Part shown: piece after piece, positions 13,455 through 24,786 of the stretch
Layout: every line of letters starts with the position of its first letter
How positions within the stretch are numbered: the stretch's first letter is position 1
Assembly: GCA_907163375.1 (NCBI GenBank)
Contig: CAJQUW010003055.1
Location: 304,804-368,803, forward strand
Length of the DNA: 64,000 bases
Source: Prostheceraeus crozeri
Lineage: Eukaryota > Platyhelminthes > Polycladida > Euryleptidae
Direction of reading: 5' to 3'
Notes under the pieces: generated by a model
What the model saw: the letters and a program-made list of their open reading frames with translations, nothing else
What the model was told of the DNA's origin: nothing
Databases searched by the model: none
Position numbers and translations under genes: made by a program

Positions 13455-13477
13455 TCTCTCTCTCTCTCTCTCTCTCT
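13455..13477. repeat. (TC)n microsatellite
   Basis: Uninterrupted alternating T and C over 23 bases. Confidence 0.95.
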
Positions 13478-13796
13478 GTAACATACGAACTGCAGTACTG
13501 AAAGCTTGCCAGAAAGGCTACCTCAGGGGTCAAGCTAAGGCTTTGATCCGAAGTGACCGGCCAGTTGCCACTGCATCGAAACAATTGATCCCTAAAGTGC
13601 CATGTACTTTTGGTGGCCAAGAGGCTGTCAGCGGCCTGATGGAGGGTCTTCTCACCGACTTAGGCTGACTTCTCGCAGGTCAAATCGCTGCATCACCAGT
13701 GTAGTCGATAATGATCCCTCAACCTCTTTATCTGAGCTTTCTGCAGGTTCAACTCTTTCCTGGACTTGGAGACGACTTAACCGTTCCTTTACGTTG

Positions 13797-13816
13797 TGGG
13801 GTAGAATTCTACCCCA
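13797..13816. repeat. 20-bp perfect palindrome, copy 1
   Basis: The word tggggtagaattctacccca is its own reverse complement. An identical palindrome lies at 13976-13995, both followed by ac. The pair could be the ends of a small element of about 200 bp. Confidence 0.8.
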
Positions 13817-13975
13817 ACCGTTTTCAGACAAGCGTAATTTTTTTATTACGCACATTTGATCATTGATACTATATGACTTTTTTTGTTAGATAGGGTCAAT
13901 TTTACACGCTACATTCTTGATTTGAAATATATTGTACTTCATCGGATATTTCAAGAATCACAGTTACTTATGTTC

Positions 13976-13995
13976 TGGGGTAGAATTCTACCCCA
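13976..13995. repeat. 20-bp perfect palindrome, copy 2
   Basis: Identical to the palindrome at 13797-13816, 179 bp downstream. Confidence 0.8.
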
Positions 13996-14484
13996 ACAAT
14001 TATTTGTCAAAAATATCATTGATCTGTTGCTGAAAAAACTTTTTGTTTCATTGTACTTCTGTTTTTCTATTTCGATCATCGAAAACATTCGATTTGATTT
14101 TGAAATTCGATTCGAAATCATTTGATTTATCTGAATTTCTTTCATCTTTCAACCTTTTTCACAGGAAATACCTAAGAGAATGGCAAGTATAGGCCTATAG
14201 GCCTACACGTCACAGGCTTTATATACAGGGTTTACGATCAACTTCCACATAACTAGGGGATCATGATATCATTGTAAGCGTGCCAAACCTCTTTAGTTAT
14301 ATCAATCACGTGATTTTTACAGTATTGAATCCACTCCGTATCTGATTGAATAGCCTCCTAGACGAGATTTGAGCTACTAATTATTTTAGGCCAGTTTGTC
14401 CTTGACAAAATTTTGTCGAATGAAGGCCTATGCTATTATACATTCAGATCTGAGAATCCTTCAATAGTCATGCACTGCAGCTAC

Positions 14485-15209
14485 CGATAGTCGAAGTGGA
14501 CTGAAAATTCTGAATCTGTCCGAGCGACACAAGAAACTGAGACTACAGTAGCCAGTGAAACGTTGCCACTGGCGGAATCAGTGGTCATGGCTTGCTTACT
14601 CGGATGAGGCAGCTGTTCGAATAAAATTCAAAGATGTCTGCGCCTTTGGATGAAGTCTGGGTAAGACAGTGATGATCGTTTTTTGCATCGACGAGTCAGG
14701 ACGATTGCTGGAAATTGCTCATCTAGGGAGCCATTTTGAGTGATGGTCGCCTTTCACTGTATGTTGTGAGGGAAATCATGAACTCCGAACTCTACGTTCG
14801 AGTGCTCGAAGAAGCATCAGAGTTTAGCATTCAGTTTTTAGGGGATCAATCATCTGATTGGACTCTCTTGGATGACAATGCCCCATGATATCGTGCCGAA
14901 TCATGGGCAGGAATACGAACCTTAGACTGGCCACTGGCCGCCAGGTCTCCTGACTTGAATCCAATCGAGCATTTCTGGTCTATCTTGAAGCGGCGAGTTC
15001 GTCGACGAATTTGTCCTGGCAATGATTTGAATCGGTTGGAATCTTTAGTGAGGCAGGAATGGAATCAGATTGATCAACCGATGATCAGAAATTTGATCGG
15101 CAGTATGCCTAATTGCATCCGAAAGGTAGTAGAGGAGACGAATCTGGCCACTAGGGAACGCACCCATCAATCCTTTTACAGACTAGGCCCTTACTGGGCC
15201 AACATATAA
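14485..15209 (+). mobile_element. Tc1-like transposase remnant with intact C-terminal third
   Basis: The open frame at 14955-15209 begins inside SPDLNPIEHFW, the signature around the catalytic glutamate of Tc1/mariner transposases. It continues to a typical C-terminus ending LGPYWANI. Upstream in broken frames are AYSDEA (about 14600, first aspartate) and LDDNAP (about 14872, second aspartate), so all three catalytic positions leave a trace. Stops and frame changes in the N-terminal two thirds make it a pseudogene. It resembles the relic at 9.2-10.1 kb. Confidence 0.82.
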
Positions 15210-15841
15210 CAAAGAAAAATATTTAATATGATATAGGAAACAAATTTATTCAGTTATAGTTAAAAACTTACTGTTTACTATAAAATGTTGCTGTTTTGAC
15301 TAATTTCTAATTGATTTCTAACCTGACCATCTTAATTTTTACAAAGCTTTCACTTTAAAATTTTTTGGTGTATTCACCTTCACATGGTTTGTGCAACCTG
15401 AAGATCTGTTGCATGCAAATGCATGTTGACCCTATATAATTCCTCTCCACAAATGCACCGCTGTGCTGTACAAGCAGGGGTACCAAGCCACAATGCGCAT
15501 GCAATAGTGAACAGATCATCGTTCATTTGAAGTCTGAAATATCGCATAGGATATGCGGATTTGGTCCTGCGAATACCAAGTCCATCGTAATAATAACTAT
15601 CTATGTATCAATCATTGATGGGCAAAGACGATTGCCATGTGATTACAATTAATAAACTGGATATCCATGACTGCAATTGTTGATATCGTCAGCCTATAAA
15701 GAAGTTTGCAGTTATTCGATGTTGGCTTGTTCCATAGAAATCAACAATGCCATAGTTTGTCCTGAAACATAGATGATGTAGCAATCCTTGGAAAGAAGCA
15801 TGAGATTCAAAAACTTTGCCATGCGCATATAAAACAATGCT
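15210..15841. other. Tc1 3' flank and presumed GPCR upstream region
   Basis: AT-rich sequence to about 15370 is probably the 3' part of the Tc1 relic. From there to 15841 there is no frame of note. A promoter for the GPCR may lie here, but I see no clear TATA box or other element. Confidence 0.4.
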
Positions 15842-17092
15842 ATGTTCAATTATATATTCTTTCTAAATGAATACGCTGTAAATATCGGAATGATAGTCGA
15901 GCATGAAATTAGCGATGATTACAGACAATCTAATTCGCCTTTTCAAGTTGTAATTCTTATTGCGACAGTCTTCACAAGTTTAGTAGGAGGCGTTGGAAAT
16001 TTAAGAGTGCTCATCATTATAATACAGAGGATAAAAAAGTCAAGAGAAGTACTCGCGATACTTAATGATGGACTTATTGTGGCTGAGGTACTGGCAGATA
16101 ACTACATCCTTTCAGCATTTTTATTGGATTATATGACGAAACTGGGATTTGGAATTGATTTGGATATCTCTCATGCTCTGATTTGCAGAGCAAATTATAG
16201 CCTTATCTTCTTAAGTTATGGGGTGTCAAATTACGCCATACTTCTATTGTGCTTATCAAGATTTGTTGCTGTTTATCATCCTTTTCAATTTAAAAAAGTA
16301 ATGTGTACTAAAGTGCTGATTTGTGTATTTACGGTAAGTATTTTTATGGTACTAGCTCCATCAATTCTACGTTTCTGTGTGATGCATTTGCATATGCGTT
16401 CCCGAAATAACACTATTACATACGGATGTCATGAAATATACAAATTTCCAATTTCAGTCGTAATTGCACAATTTTTTGGCACTATGCTCCCATTTCTCGC
16501 ATTGATTGTTGTAATTGCTATGTCATATTATAACAAAATGAAGCCGAAGAACGTGGTGCAAGTTGAACATTCTACTAAAGCATTTGCGTCATCAGCTTTA
16601 CACAACAATGCAGTTTCAGCCATTTGTTTGATTCCTGGGAATATAGTGATCATTGTACATATAATACCGGTAATGTATGAACAACTCTATCAAAATTTTT
16701 TGCCGCATAAAGCTTTTGATCTTTTAGCACCACTAGCAAAATGCATCACATTTTACATCTTGTACTACTTCTCAGAACCATTCAAAGCTCTGAGTGATAA
16801 AATGACGTATTGGGTGCTGAGTAAATGTCCTTGCTTGCTTTCAGTAGCAGTCAAATATAGTTTCAATCCCCGCTCACAAGGCACGCGTCAGAATACACGT
16901 GCGGCAAGTCATTATGGTCGTGGTGCAGGTACAGATCCTAAATTATTCAATACAGCAAGGTCATTGACAAATGTTAGTAAAAATAGAGTGTCTCCAACTG
17001 AAACACAGACCTTATCTATCAGTGATTCTCTTTATACATGGACTGCTGATGTTGAAGGTACAAGTTTGTCAAGAAGTAGCCTAAGTGAATAG
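15842..17092 (+). CDS. Rhodopsin-family-like G-protein-coupled receptor, single exon
   Basis: A 416-aa open frame with seven hydrophobic segments, roughly residues 35-61, 69-95, 117-145, 157-180, 203-229, 258-279 and 292-311, and a long polar C-terminal tail. Supporting class A features are G52-N53 in TM1, a TM3-start cysteine (C115) matched by C196 in the second extracellular loop, an SRF tripeptide (139-141) where DRY is usual followed by VAVYHPF, and a proline in TM5. Departures are the absence of tryptophan in TM4, CLIP instead of CWxP in TM6, and no NPxxY in TM7 (FYILYYF instead). A glycosylation sequon NNT is at 189-191. It would be a plasma-membrane receptor; the ligand cannot be told. 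M17 is an alternative start. Single-exon orphan receptors like this are common in expanded invertebrate GPCR families. It looks intact and is the best host gene in the window. Confidence 0.85.
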   Translation: MFNYIFFLNEYAVNIGMIVEHEISDDYRQSNSPFQVVILIATVFTSLVGGVGNLRVLIIIIQRIKKSREVLAILNDGLIVAEVLADNYILSAFLLDYMTKLGFGIDLDISHALICRANYSLIFLSYGVSNYAILLLCLSRFVAVYHPFQFKKVMCTKVLICVFTVSIFMVLAPSILRFCVMHLHMRSRNNTITYGCHEIYKFPISVVIAQFFGTMLPFLALIVVIAMSYYNKMKPKNVVQVEHSTKAFASSALHNNAVSAICLIPGNIVIIVHIIPVMYEQLYQNFLPHKAFDLLAPLAKCITFYILYYFSEPFKALSDKMTYWVLSKCPCLLSVAVKYSFNPRSQGTRQNTRAASHYGRGAGTDPKLFNTARSLTNVSKNRVSPTETQTLSISDSLYTWTADVEGTSLSRSSLSE

Positions 17093-17735
17093 GCAAAATG
17101 ATGGACGCTATTTAACATAACAATCCCGCTTCACAATGTGATCTTTCTATTGAAATTTGTCAAATTGCCCGGGCTCTGATCGTTTTGAGATCCCAGTATG
17201 CATGCAAATGAGAGATTCCCAGTGTAGACATTCCAGCTTTTAGTGGCCTTTAGAAAGCGAAATTCTCTTAAAAGTCATTTTTGTATATCCGAGACCTACT
17301 GTTTTCTTAGGCTATCAGTGGCTGTAAAGTAGAGATTTGGAAATGTTTCAGATGCCCTATTTCTCGTGTGTTTTACGGCTTAATTAACTCTATTTCTCCC
17401 GGCCGAGGATAGGGGACAGGGGTTCCTGGAGTCCCTCTAGACATTTTTTGACATTGCTCAAGAGCAACAATAGCCACGACTACAGTTTGTGACTACGTGA
17501 TTCTGATAAGTAGTTAAAATTTTATCAAACTTAGCCTTTGGGCACATAATATTTGAAGTTTAGTTAGGAGGATGTTTTGAAAATCAAGAATATGCTTCAA
17601 TTTACAAAATTGAGCAAAATAGTTTGTAGGTAATTTGAATTGATTAAGATTCTTAATTAATTCAGATTACTTGTAAACCATTGACAAAGTCTAAATGAAG
17701 TGAAAATTCATGCATTGCACTCAGGATAGTGGGAA

Positions 17736-17836
17736 TCCCACTTAAGCGGGAGAAAAGTACAAAAAATTTCCAACACACGTGAGACACTCCGGTTAAGAGG
17801 GAGAGTTATCGGAAGCCACTCCACTTAAGCGGGAGA
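17736..17836. repeat. Three spaced copies of a cacttaagcgggaga-like word
   Basis: Two copies of cacttaagcgggaga (about 17739 and 17822) and one variant, ccggttaagagggaga (about 17789), occur within 100 bp. Unknown origin; possibly decayed subterminal repeats of a DNA transposon. Confidence 0.45.
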
Positions 17837-18369
17837 CCTTTTGCAATTTTAATGATTTTGCTTGTTTATTTAAAGATGGATTTGAACTTCTGCATTAAAG
17901 AATTTTCGTTTATGTTCTCACGTTCTCATGCACATGGCGGCAGTACAGCGTTGCAAGCATAATTTCCCTCTTCAAGACGCGTTCGCATTAGGTGAGAACG
18001 GGTAGAGGTTTCTCATTTTATCTTTGTTTTTCTTTTGTCCAATAAGACAAAATCTGTTGTTTACAAAGTAATCGCTGTTCATCTAGTTACACAGACTTTT
18101 TAAGAAATTCAGTGCATCAGCTGACAGAGAAGTTAGTCAACGAACAGAACACGCGTTCTCTCTATATAAGAAAAGGCTGAACTTATCTCAGATTCTGAAA
18201 TCTCCAGAGCTAAGCAGCGGCAAAAGTCAAAAAAGTAATTGACAGATTCCTTTGCTCCTTGGATAGATCTGAGATTTCCAACTGTGAACCAATAAACTGT
18301 GACCATTTTTCCCTATTTTTAGAACTACTTTTGACAAATACATAGCAGTCAGAATGTTTTGCGCAGAGA

Positions 18370-18595
18370 ACTAGTCGACAGATCTTGCGAAAAATAGCCA
18401 AAGCTTGTTAAAGAGTCCTGCGATTATGCCGCACTTTTCTTAAGATTTTTTAAGATTTTGTATGCAGGATTTTAGCATTTTTACAAGTCTGTAAAAAATC
18501 TTGAAACAGATCGAGATGATTAGGCGCAAGAACGTTCGGAAGATTTGAAAGATGGATAGGACCTCATAGATTTTATGCACGTTGCGATCTCAAGA
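18370..18595 (+). repeat. Dispersed repeat, copy 1
   Basis: About 225 bp that aligns in the same orientation with 39620-39835. Shared words include gcgaaaaatagccaaa, ttttagcatttttaca and aagatggat. The copies differ by many substitutions and small indels, so they are old. Unclassified family. Confidence 0.65.
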
Positions 18596-19614
18596 TCTTT
18601 AGGTAGATTTGTAAGCAAAATAAGGTGTAAGATGCTCAATCACTAAAGTTCCTGGCAACCTACCGTACCCATGTGGTTCTGAAACCAAATGGCTACAAAA
18701 TGCCACAAATTTCGCTTACTTACTTCGGCCTTTCCTGTTACAGATGCTGAGTAGTCCAATAAGTCAACTGACTCCCAGATCATACCGTTAATATTGCAAT
18801 CAGCATGACACAAGAATCCAGTGACTATCGGTATATCGACCATTGAAACTCATCACCACGCTGAAGCGAAACAAATACTTTCTTGAGGGCTTGTATAAAT
18901 GAAAATGTTAATTAACATTTGACAAAATTGCCTATCCAACTTCAAGCAACTTAACTTTGAATCCATTGGATTAGATACACAAAAGGATTCAAAACTAGCG
19001 AATTAGAGACAAAGAACACTGAAAATGAACGGATTAAAAAGCACAAGTTGGCTTATCCCATGTCTCTCAATTCTTTCAGAGATCCAAGTCGTAAAATCCA
19101 CCATAGCGCATCCACTGAAAGTATTTGAATTCAGATTGTCATAGGAGAAACATCTTGAAAGTTGAAAACATTATAATCACAATGCATAGCATCACAAGTT
19201 GTGATTCACAGCATCCTCACATAGCAAAATGAAATGAATATAAAACAGTCTAGGCCTATTTGCTGACATATCGGAGCGTAAATCATATTCAAAATTTAGT
19301 AATGAGATTTAGTAAATGAGACGGATAAAGTAAAGTACTGTAATACCGAAAAATACCTGTATGACTGAATATTTATTTACACAATGACAAGATTGAGGTT
19401 TGTATAGTAGACATAGCAATCTCAATTAAGCAGGTTCTGAAACGCATCATAACCTTATTCGTCCGCGTTTCCACAATTATTTCAAAACATGTATGGTCAA
19501 ACTTATAACATTCAATTCACAATAATTAAAATGTTCGTGAAATCAGATAAGACAAACCTCTTCCATACACTAGCTACAACCTACCTTCGCCGACCGTACC
19601 ACCTATATTGTAGC

Positions 19615-20711
19615 CAGTGGCGTCTTCTCCGTACCTGCGAGGCCTTCGGCACATCCTAAATAATAATTTACCAACATTTATAAAAATGAAAAGTGTCATC
19701 ATTCATTATATTTCATTTAAATTCGATAGCCTCTCGTAGTAGCTGTCCGTCTCAAAATCAGACGCTCAACCTTAGAGTGAACAGTTTTGCGCGTGCACGA
19801 ATCACAGCTGTTTTCTTCTAACGATTAGACACACATGCTAGTCGTGTGTTCAGACGGAGCGAAAGCGAGTTGCGTGCGTGTGAAGCAGCAAGCGCACGCG
19901 CCCGCACTAATATTGACTTTCTCGATAGACACAGAATGCTTTGCCTTCTCCAATTTTTACAATGAAATTCTCCGTTATTCTTGATCGAGGCTCGACGGTA
20001 CTTAAATATAGAAAGGGAAGCGCAATCCAATTGTTCCTGTCCTTCGTTTCTCGTCGGAGAGGCCACTTCGTCAACAATAGCAGCTGACTGACGTTCAGAC
20101 AAGACTGCGATCAGATGATGAGCGTTCGCCAATGAATGGAGAGTAATGCATCTGACTCTAACGCCCACATTCGGTAGAATTCCATGATTTGTTTTTGCGT
20201 GATTGATGTGACGCTATGTTTAGTACTGTAGATAAGCTCATAATTACGCCTTTCGTCCGAAAGGAATATACTGAAAAGATGACAGTCGTCAAGCAAGGTA
20301 GGCCAACACCTGATTTAAAAATTGAAAGTACTCACAGAGAAAGAAATAAGAGATACACAAGACATTTTAATGCATCAAAGTTCAAACACATGAGTGCCTG
20401 ACCAGCCGTGAGAAACGCAAGGAACCCCTCCTCATTTTTCCTCATTCCCTTCCTCATTTTTTCTCGAGAAAATGTGGTCTGGACAGAGAGGGGATATAGT
20501 AATCTCAGCTCCTTGAGTAAGGCGATTAGGCGGCATGAGCAATTAACTTCTCATGTGCACATTGACTTGGCATTAAAAAATGTTCGGGAAATTGTTATTA
20601 AAAATTCATCTTATATGAAAATAAATGTTATAACATAAAAAATGTCTGGTATAGAAATAGTATTCCAATGCCGAGCGAAGGCCTGTGGTCTGGGAGCACG
20701 CGACACCACTG
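19615..20711 (+). mobile_element. hAT transposon derivative with TTF-type zinc-finger remnant (1097 bp)
   Basis: The element begins cagtggcg, a classic hAT terminus, and ends ccactg. It is flanked by a perfect 8-bp duplication attgtagc at 19607-19614 and 20712-20719. Inside on the plus strand, 20216-20401 encodes GRPTPDL followed by KRYTRHFNASKF, and 20408-20638 encodes WTERGYSNLSSLSKAIRRHE. Together these recall the TTF-type zinc finger of ZMYM-like hAT transposases, interrupted by a frame change and without the catalytic domain. It is an internally deleted, trans-mobilised copy. Confidence 0.88.
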
Positions 20712-21000
20712 ATTGTAGCACTATAATATAGTTTTGATCAATCAAGAAGCTAATCATCCGTTTCATATTAAGTAAGACATTTCAACCACAGAATAATATC
20801 AACGTTCGCAACATTAACAGTTTGAGTTCATCGCTGACATTCGAACAGCAGGATTACCGAAATGATGAGAAGCGCTCCCATTTCAAATGCAGTTTGACAC
20901 ATCAGCAGCATAAAAAACAAAATCTAGCGCAAGTTCAACCTAGTCAATGGCGATCTGCAGCTGTAGACATGAACCACAGAGGCAAATAACAACTAATAAG

Positions 21001-21801
21001 TAGGGCGGTCAATAAAGTCAAAAAGTCAATAAAGTAAAAATACGGTCAAAATAAACAAATGAAGTCAATATAGTCAATAGAGTAAAAATAAGGTCAAATG
21101 TAGTCAAATAAGGTCATAAAGTTTAAATAAGACAGTACATTTTTCAGGAATCTGGTCTTCCCAGGCGGTATTTTTAGACACCTGGCCTTCCTAAGCTCTA
21201 TTTTTCGATCTGGGTTTCCCGAACTCTTTTCAATCAAAACAAAAAGCTAAGCTAATGGGACACCAAATATTCCCGCAAGGATTTCAACGCACATAACTAC
21301 ATCTTTTTGTTAACTGACACTGACTATCTTCGATTGTTCGAAATGCCCAAGACATCTGAAAGTGAGGCATCCAAGTGCAAAAGAATTACTTGCCAATATC
21401 CTCAAGAATTTAAAGCAGCACCAAGGAATGAACTTTTCTGTGTGCTTTGTGCATTCCCGGTGAAATACGCGAAACAGTTTATGATTCTTTTTCCCCAAAA
21501 CATTAAATACTATGCACTAATGAATTACAATGCCAGTAACAATTAACTCGTTGTTCAAGAGGCATTCCTTCTTTTCGTGAAGAACTTTGTATGTGGGCTC
21601 AATAATAAAATGTGTTTCTTTGATTAAAACAAGTAACGTTATCTTGTGAGTCTGAAATGATGTTTTCTTTGGTTAAACAAAACTGAATTAGGTAAAAAAA
21701 TTGGGTAAAAATTCAACATTCAAGTCAAAAATTTTAGGTCAAAATTTACTTGAAAATAAAGTAAAAATTCGTAATTTTTTAGGTCAATAAAAACCGCCCT
21801 A
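21001..21801 (+). mobile_element. hAT-like element with BED/CGGBP1-like finger fragment (801 bp)
   Basis: Starts tagggcggt and ends accgcccta. The flanks are an 8-bp duplication with one mismatch, ctaataag (20993-21000) and ctaacaag (21802-21809). Both ends are followed inward by aataaagtc/ggtcaata-rich subterminal repeats. The 79-codon frame at 21307-21546 reads FKAAPRNELFCVLCAFPVKY, resembling the first half of the C2H2-type finger at the N-terminus of CGGBP1-like hAT transposases. The catalytic domain is missing. Confidence 0.8.
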
Positions 21802-22181
21802 CTAACAAGCAAGGGCTTAGACAAGTATCGTGGACAACATTAAAATGTCTATCTTCTTGGTCAATCAGGATGTTTTGACATTTATTCTTCCATGATTAGG
21901 AACCCGTACACATTTATCAATGGATCTCATGATCGATATGTTTGATGCTTTTCTTCGACTCACAGTTGATGAAAACTTTGTTAAATGTTTATTGACGCAT
22001 TGATTTCAAGACAAAAAGCAATTAGCTAATATTGAATATAGCAGCTAACATCAAATATTATCATGTTTATCAAAATATTATACAGTTTTTCTGAACCATT
22101 GTAAATATCTATTGTTCTATTTCTATGTCCTGAAATATAGGTCTGCATACAACGAATACATTGCATACAACTGCAGTGCGA

Positions 22182-22360
22182 TAAGGCCTCAGCCACACGA
22201 GCGTCTCGAGCAAACGTATGTTCGTAAGGTATTTAATCGCGCTGGTTTGCTTTGCTCGCAGTGTGGCAGTCTACAACTGCTGCAATGATGACTTTATATT
22301 TACTGCAAAACGCTTTGCTCGGAAACGCTTGGAAAAGCTCGCAGTGTGGCTGAGGCCTTA
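22182..22360. mobile_element. MITE with 17-bp terminal inverted repeats
   Basis: Begins taaggcctcagccacac and ends with its exact reverse complement over 179 bp. The interior repeats gctcgcagtgtggc twice. I found no convincing target duplication, so the superfamily is open. Confidence 0.7.
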
Positions 22361-22439
22361 GAAATTTTAACAGCCATGTAGCGATAAATTATTTGATAAT
22401 TATTATTGCATGATGAGGGTCATTTATCGTCCGTCGAGC

Positions 22440-22683
22440 GGTTCATCTTAGCGGTCATCTTAGCGGTTCAAGCGGCAGCACAGAACAGACAATCGTACAC
22501 GACGCACAAACTATAAACGCTCGCCCGCGCGTATTCATAAACATTCCCCATGTTTTGGCAGCATCAGATCAAGTGATTTCTGACTCTTAGTGCAGCGCGT
22601 ATGTACGCGGGTAGAAGAATAGAATGCCCTTAATCACGGATGTTTGTAGTGTTCCGTAATTACGCGTAGCATGTCACCTAGTG
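22440..22683 (+). mobile_element. MITE family fragment d (right half)
   Basis: Matches the right half of the copy at 10622-11084: shared words include ccccatgtttt, gcatcagatcaa, gtagaagaatagaatg and the terminus atgtcacctagtg. The left half is missing, and the word ttcatcttagcggt is locally repeated at the break. Confidence 0.75.
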
Positions 22684-23777
22684 AAAGCTTAAATACGCAT
22701 TATCAACTAGCAGCAGAGCAGAATAAGCTATGATCGGAAATTATCATTTTATATCATTTTATTTTTCATAATGAAAACATACCATTATTTAGTGAAATAT
22801 TCGTAGGCCTGTACCGTGAATAGATTAAGTCAAACGAATATTTCGATTTACACTCATACTTTTACTGCTCTGAGTTGAACAAAGTTGAAATTAGATTGCG
22901 CATCGATATATTCCAAATAAGGCCGAAGAAAGTATTTTTATCAGACAAAGCTTCTTGTATATCAAAACTTAGGTTGGGCCTATGGGCTATACATTAGACA
23001 TCGCAAGTTTTGATTTAAGTTTTATACACTCAAATCACAAATATGCCTACAATATGCAGTTGGCTAGGCCAACAGTATCTAAAGTACGAAAAAAATGATG
23101 AAAATATTTAGATTACAGTCATGCTTCAAAAACATCAAGACACTTATTAATGAGTTCAATGTTCAATCATGGGCCTACTGGAAGTCTGAAGTAACCAGCA
23201 ATATATGAGATATACACTGTACATATAGAGCTAATTCCAGAAAATGGCGGTCTTTATTAACCAGAATCTTAATTATCCAAGTCCGAAATATCCAGCTTTG
23301 ACCGTACTCGTATATCCAAATTTCAAAGTTTCGTTTACATATTACTAGTAATTTATTCATAAGCTTTATACTTGTATTATAGAAACTCAGACAAATTAAA
23401 AAAAATTCAACCTAGTGTTTTTAAACTAGCATTGTTTGACAATCTGTGCGATAGACAGACTGACAGACAATAGCCTGTTGCTTTTCGCTGCATGAATCAA
23501 CCAGTGGGGAAGGATATGGTTAGAACAAACGAATGAGACTAAATTTCCTTCAATACAAAATGTGAAGAATCTATGATTAGATAATGCAACAAAATTTTCA
23601 TATCAAATATCATTTGATATCATTTTTCAAAAATAATATGATATAAGTGAAGTGAATATAATATGAATATATTCATATTATAATATAATATGAAGTTTTG
23701 GTGTTGAACCTTTTTACTAGTTCGTTGGTTAAACATTTAAATTAAGTTACTTTTAATTAAATTTTTGTATTTTTAAA
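22684..23777. other. No gene; AT palindromes near the LINE end
   Basis: AT-rich DNA. At 23640-23700 there are overlapping AT palindromes built on atatgaatatattcatat, near what should be the 3' tail of the LINE on the minus strand. No reading frame of note. Confidence 0.5.
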
Positions 23778-24279
23778 TTATTTTGAATTAAACAGGAAGT
23801 TCATTGTATATGGATTGCGCACGGATGGAAAACATATACTTTCTAGCTTGGTTCGGCTAAAGGGAATACTGAGCAGAGTTTTCTTGGTCGATCTCAAAGA
23901 GCGCACGGTACTGCGAAACGATAGCATGTCGCTGATGTGAGATGGTGCCAATCCATTCAAAGCTTTATAGACCATGACCGATGTAATATAAATTGCACGC
24001 AATAATGAAGGAAGCCAATGTAATTTTTCAATAGTGCTAATGGATACATTGTCTTTAAGGCGTATGTTTAATATCATTCTCATCGTTTTTTCTAATAGTC
24101 TATCAATACGTCTTTGATTTTTTTGAGCTGCCAAATCCCCACACTGGTAAGAAATAATCAATATGTGGCAACATGAAGCATGAAGGAAACTTCAAACGAG
24201 CAAAATGTGGCAGATAGGGTTTGACTCTAGAGAATAGCTTTAAATTTCGTTTCACAGTCTTCGTAATCCGGTCAAGGGG
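23778..24279 (-). mobile_element. LINE reverse-transcriptase ORF, C-terminal segment
   Basis: Minus-strand frame with LLEKTMRMILNIRLKDNVS, LHWLPSLLRAIYITSVMVYK, ALNGLAPSHISDML and RSLRS, the arrangement found after the RT domain of CR1/L2/Jockey-group non-LTR retrotransposons. A few disrupted codons link it to the sequence at the Polinton edge. Its upstream part lies beyond the Polinton, at 38628-39330, so a single LINE copy was split by the insertion. The LINE is 5'-truncated and its frame is interrupted, hence a pseudogene. Confidence 0.85.
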
Positions 24280-24734
24280 AGTAGTATATAGTGTGACATC
24301 CGGCGCGACGCTTCGCTTCGCTTTGCTTCGCTTCGCTTGCGCCGGATGTCACACTTTTGCGGGGTTTTTTCAAAAAATCAAAATTTCAAAAATTTAGGTA
24401 GACTTCAAATTTCACGTGGCCGAAGGCCCAAGGGGGGAAAATTTAGGTAGTGACAAATTTTCAAAAAAACAAAATTTCAAAAATTTAGCCGGTCCCGAAA
24501 TATCACGTAATCTCAAATTTGAGAATTACAATTTTCTCGCTTAAATCATGACCGTTCAAGGACACCGAAAAAATCATAAAAGTTAAGAATCTCAAAATTT
24601 GAGAATTACAATTTTCATTGCTTAAATCATGACCGTTCAAGGACACCAAAAATCATAAAAGTTGAGAATTTCAAATTCATGAATTTTATCCATCTTTCAG
24701 GTTTTTAAAATATATCATGTGACTAAAAATATTT
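24280..24734 (+). repeat. Polinton left terminal inverted repeat
   Basis: About 455 bp, matched in reverse complement at 38167-38621. It contains a terminal stem-loop: a 17-bp stem (24290-24306 with 24339-24355, word gtgtgacatccggcgc) and a 32-nt loop made of gcttc repeats. Inner parts hold two copies of a ~90-bp module with atgaccgttcaaggacacc. Confidence 0.93.
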
Positions 24735-24786
24735 GAAGGAATTGACATATTCTTAACAATAAGTTTAGGTACTTTTACAATTGTCA
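24735..24786 (+). repeat. Duplicated gene fragment beside the left inverted repeat
   Basis: About 50 bp match the interior of the membrane-protein frame at 27057-27106, including catattcttaacaataag, with three to four mismatches. This looks like a captured internal segment left at the terminal-repeat boundary. Confidence 0.7.

Larger units (their letters stand above)
13099..14484. other. Mostly unassigned; contains (CT)n and two palindromes
   Basis: A (TC)n microsatellite occupies 13455-13477. The GC-richer block 13480-13790 gives a 105-codon frame (13351-13668) that I do not recognise and that runs through the microsatellite. Two identical 20-bp palindromes are listed separately. The rest is AT-rich with no gene. 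Confidence 0.5.
17093..19606. other. No gene; scattered repeats
   Basis: Holds a cluster of three related short words (17736-17836) and one copy of a dispersed repeat (18370-18595). Open frames are short and unremarkable. Confidence 0.5.

Noticed and set aside
13351-13668. 105-codon frame as a gene
   Set aside because: It reads through the (TC)n microsatellite as serine/leucine repeats and has no recognisable domain.
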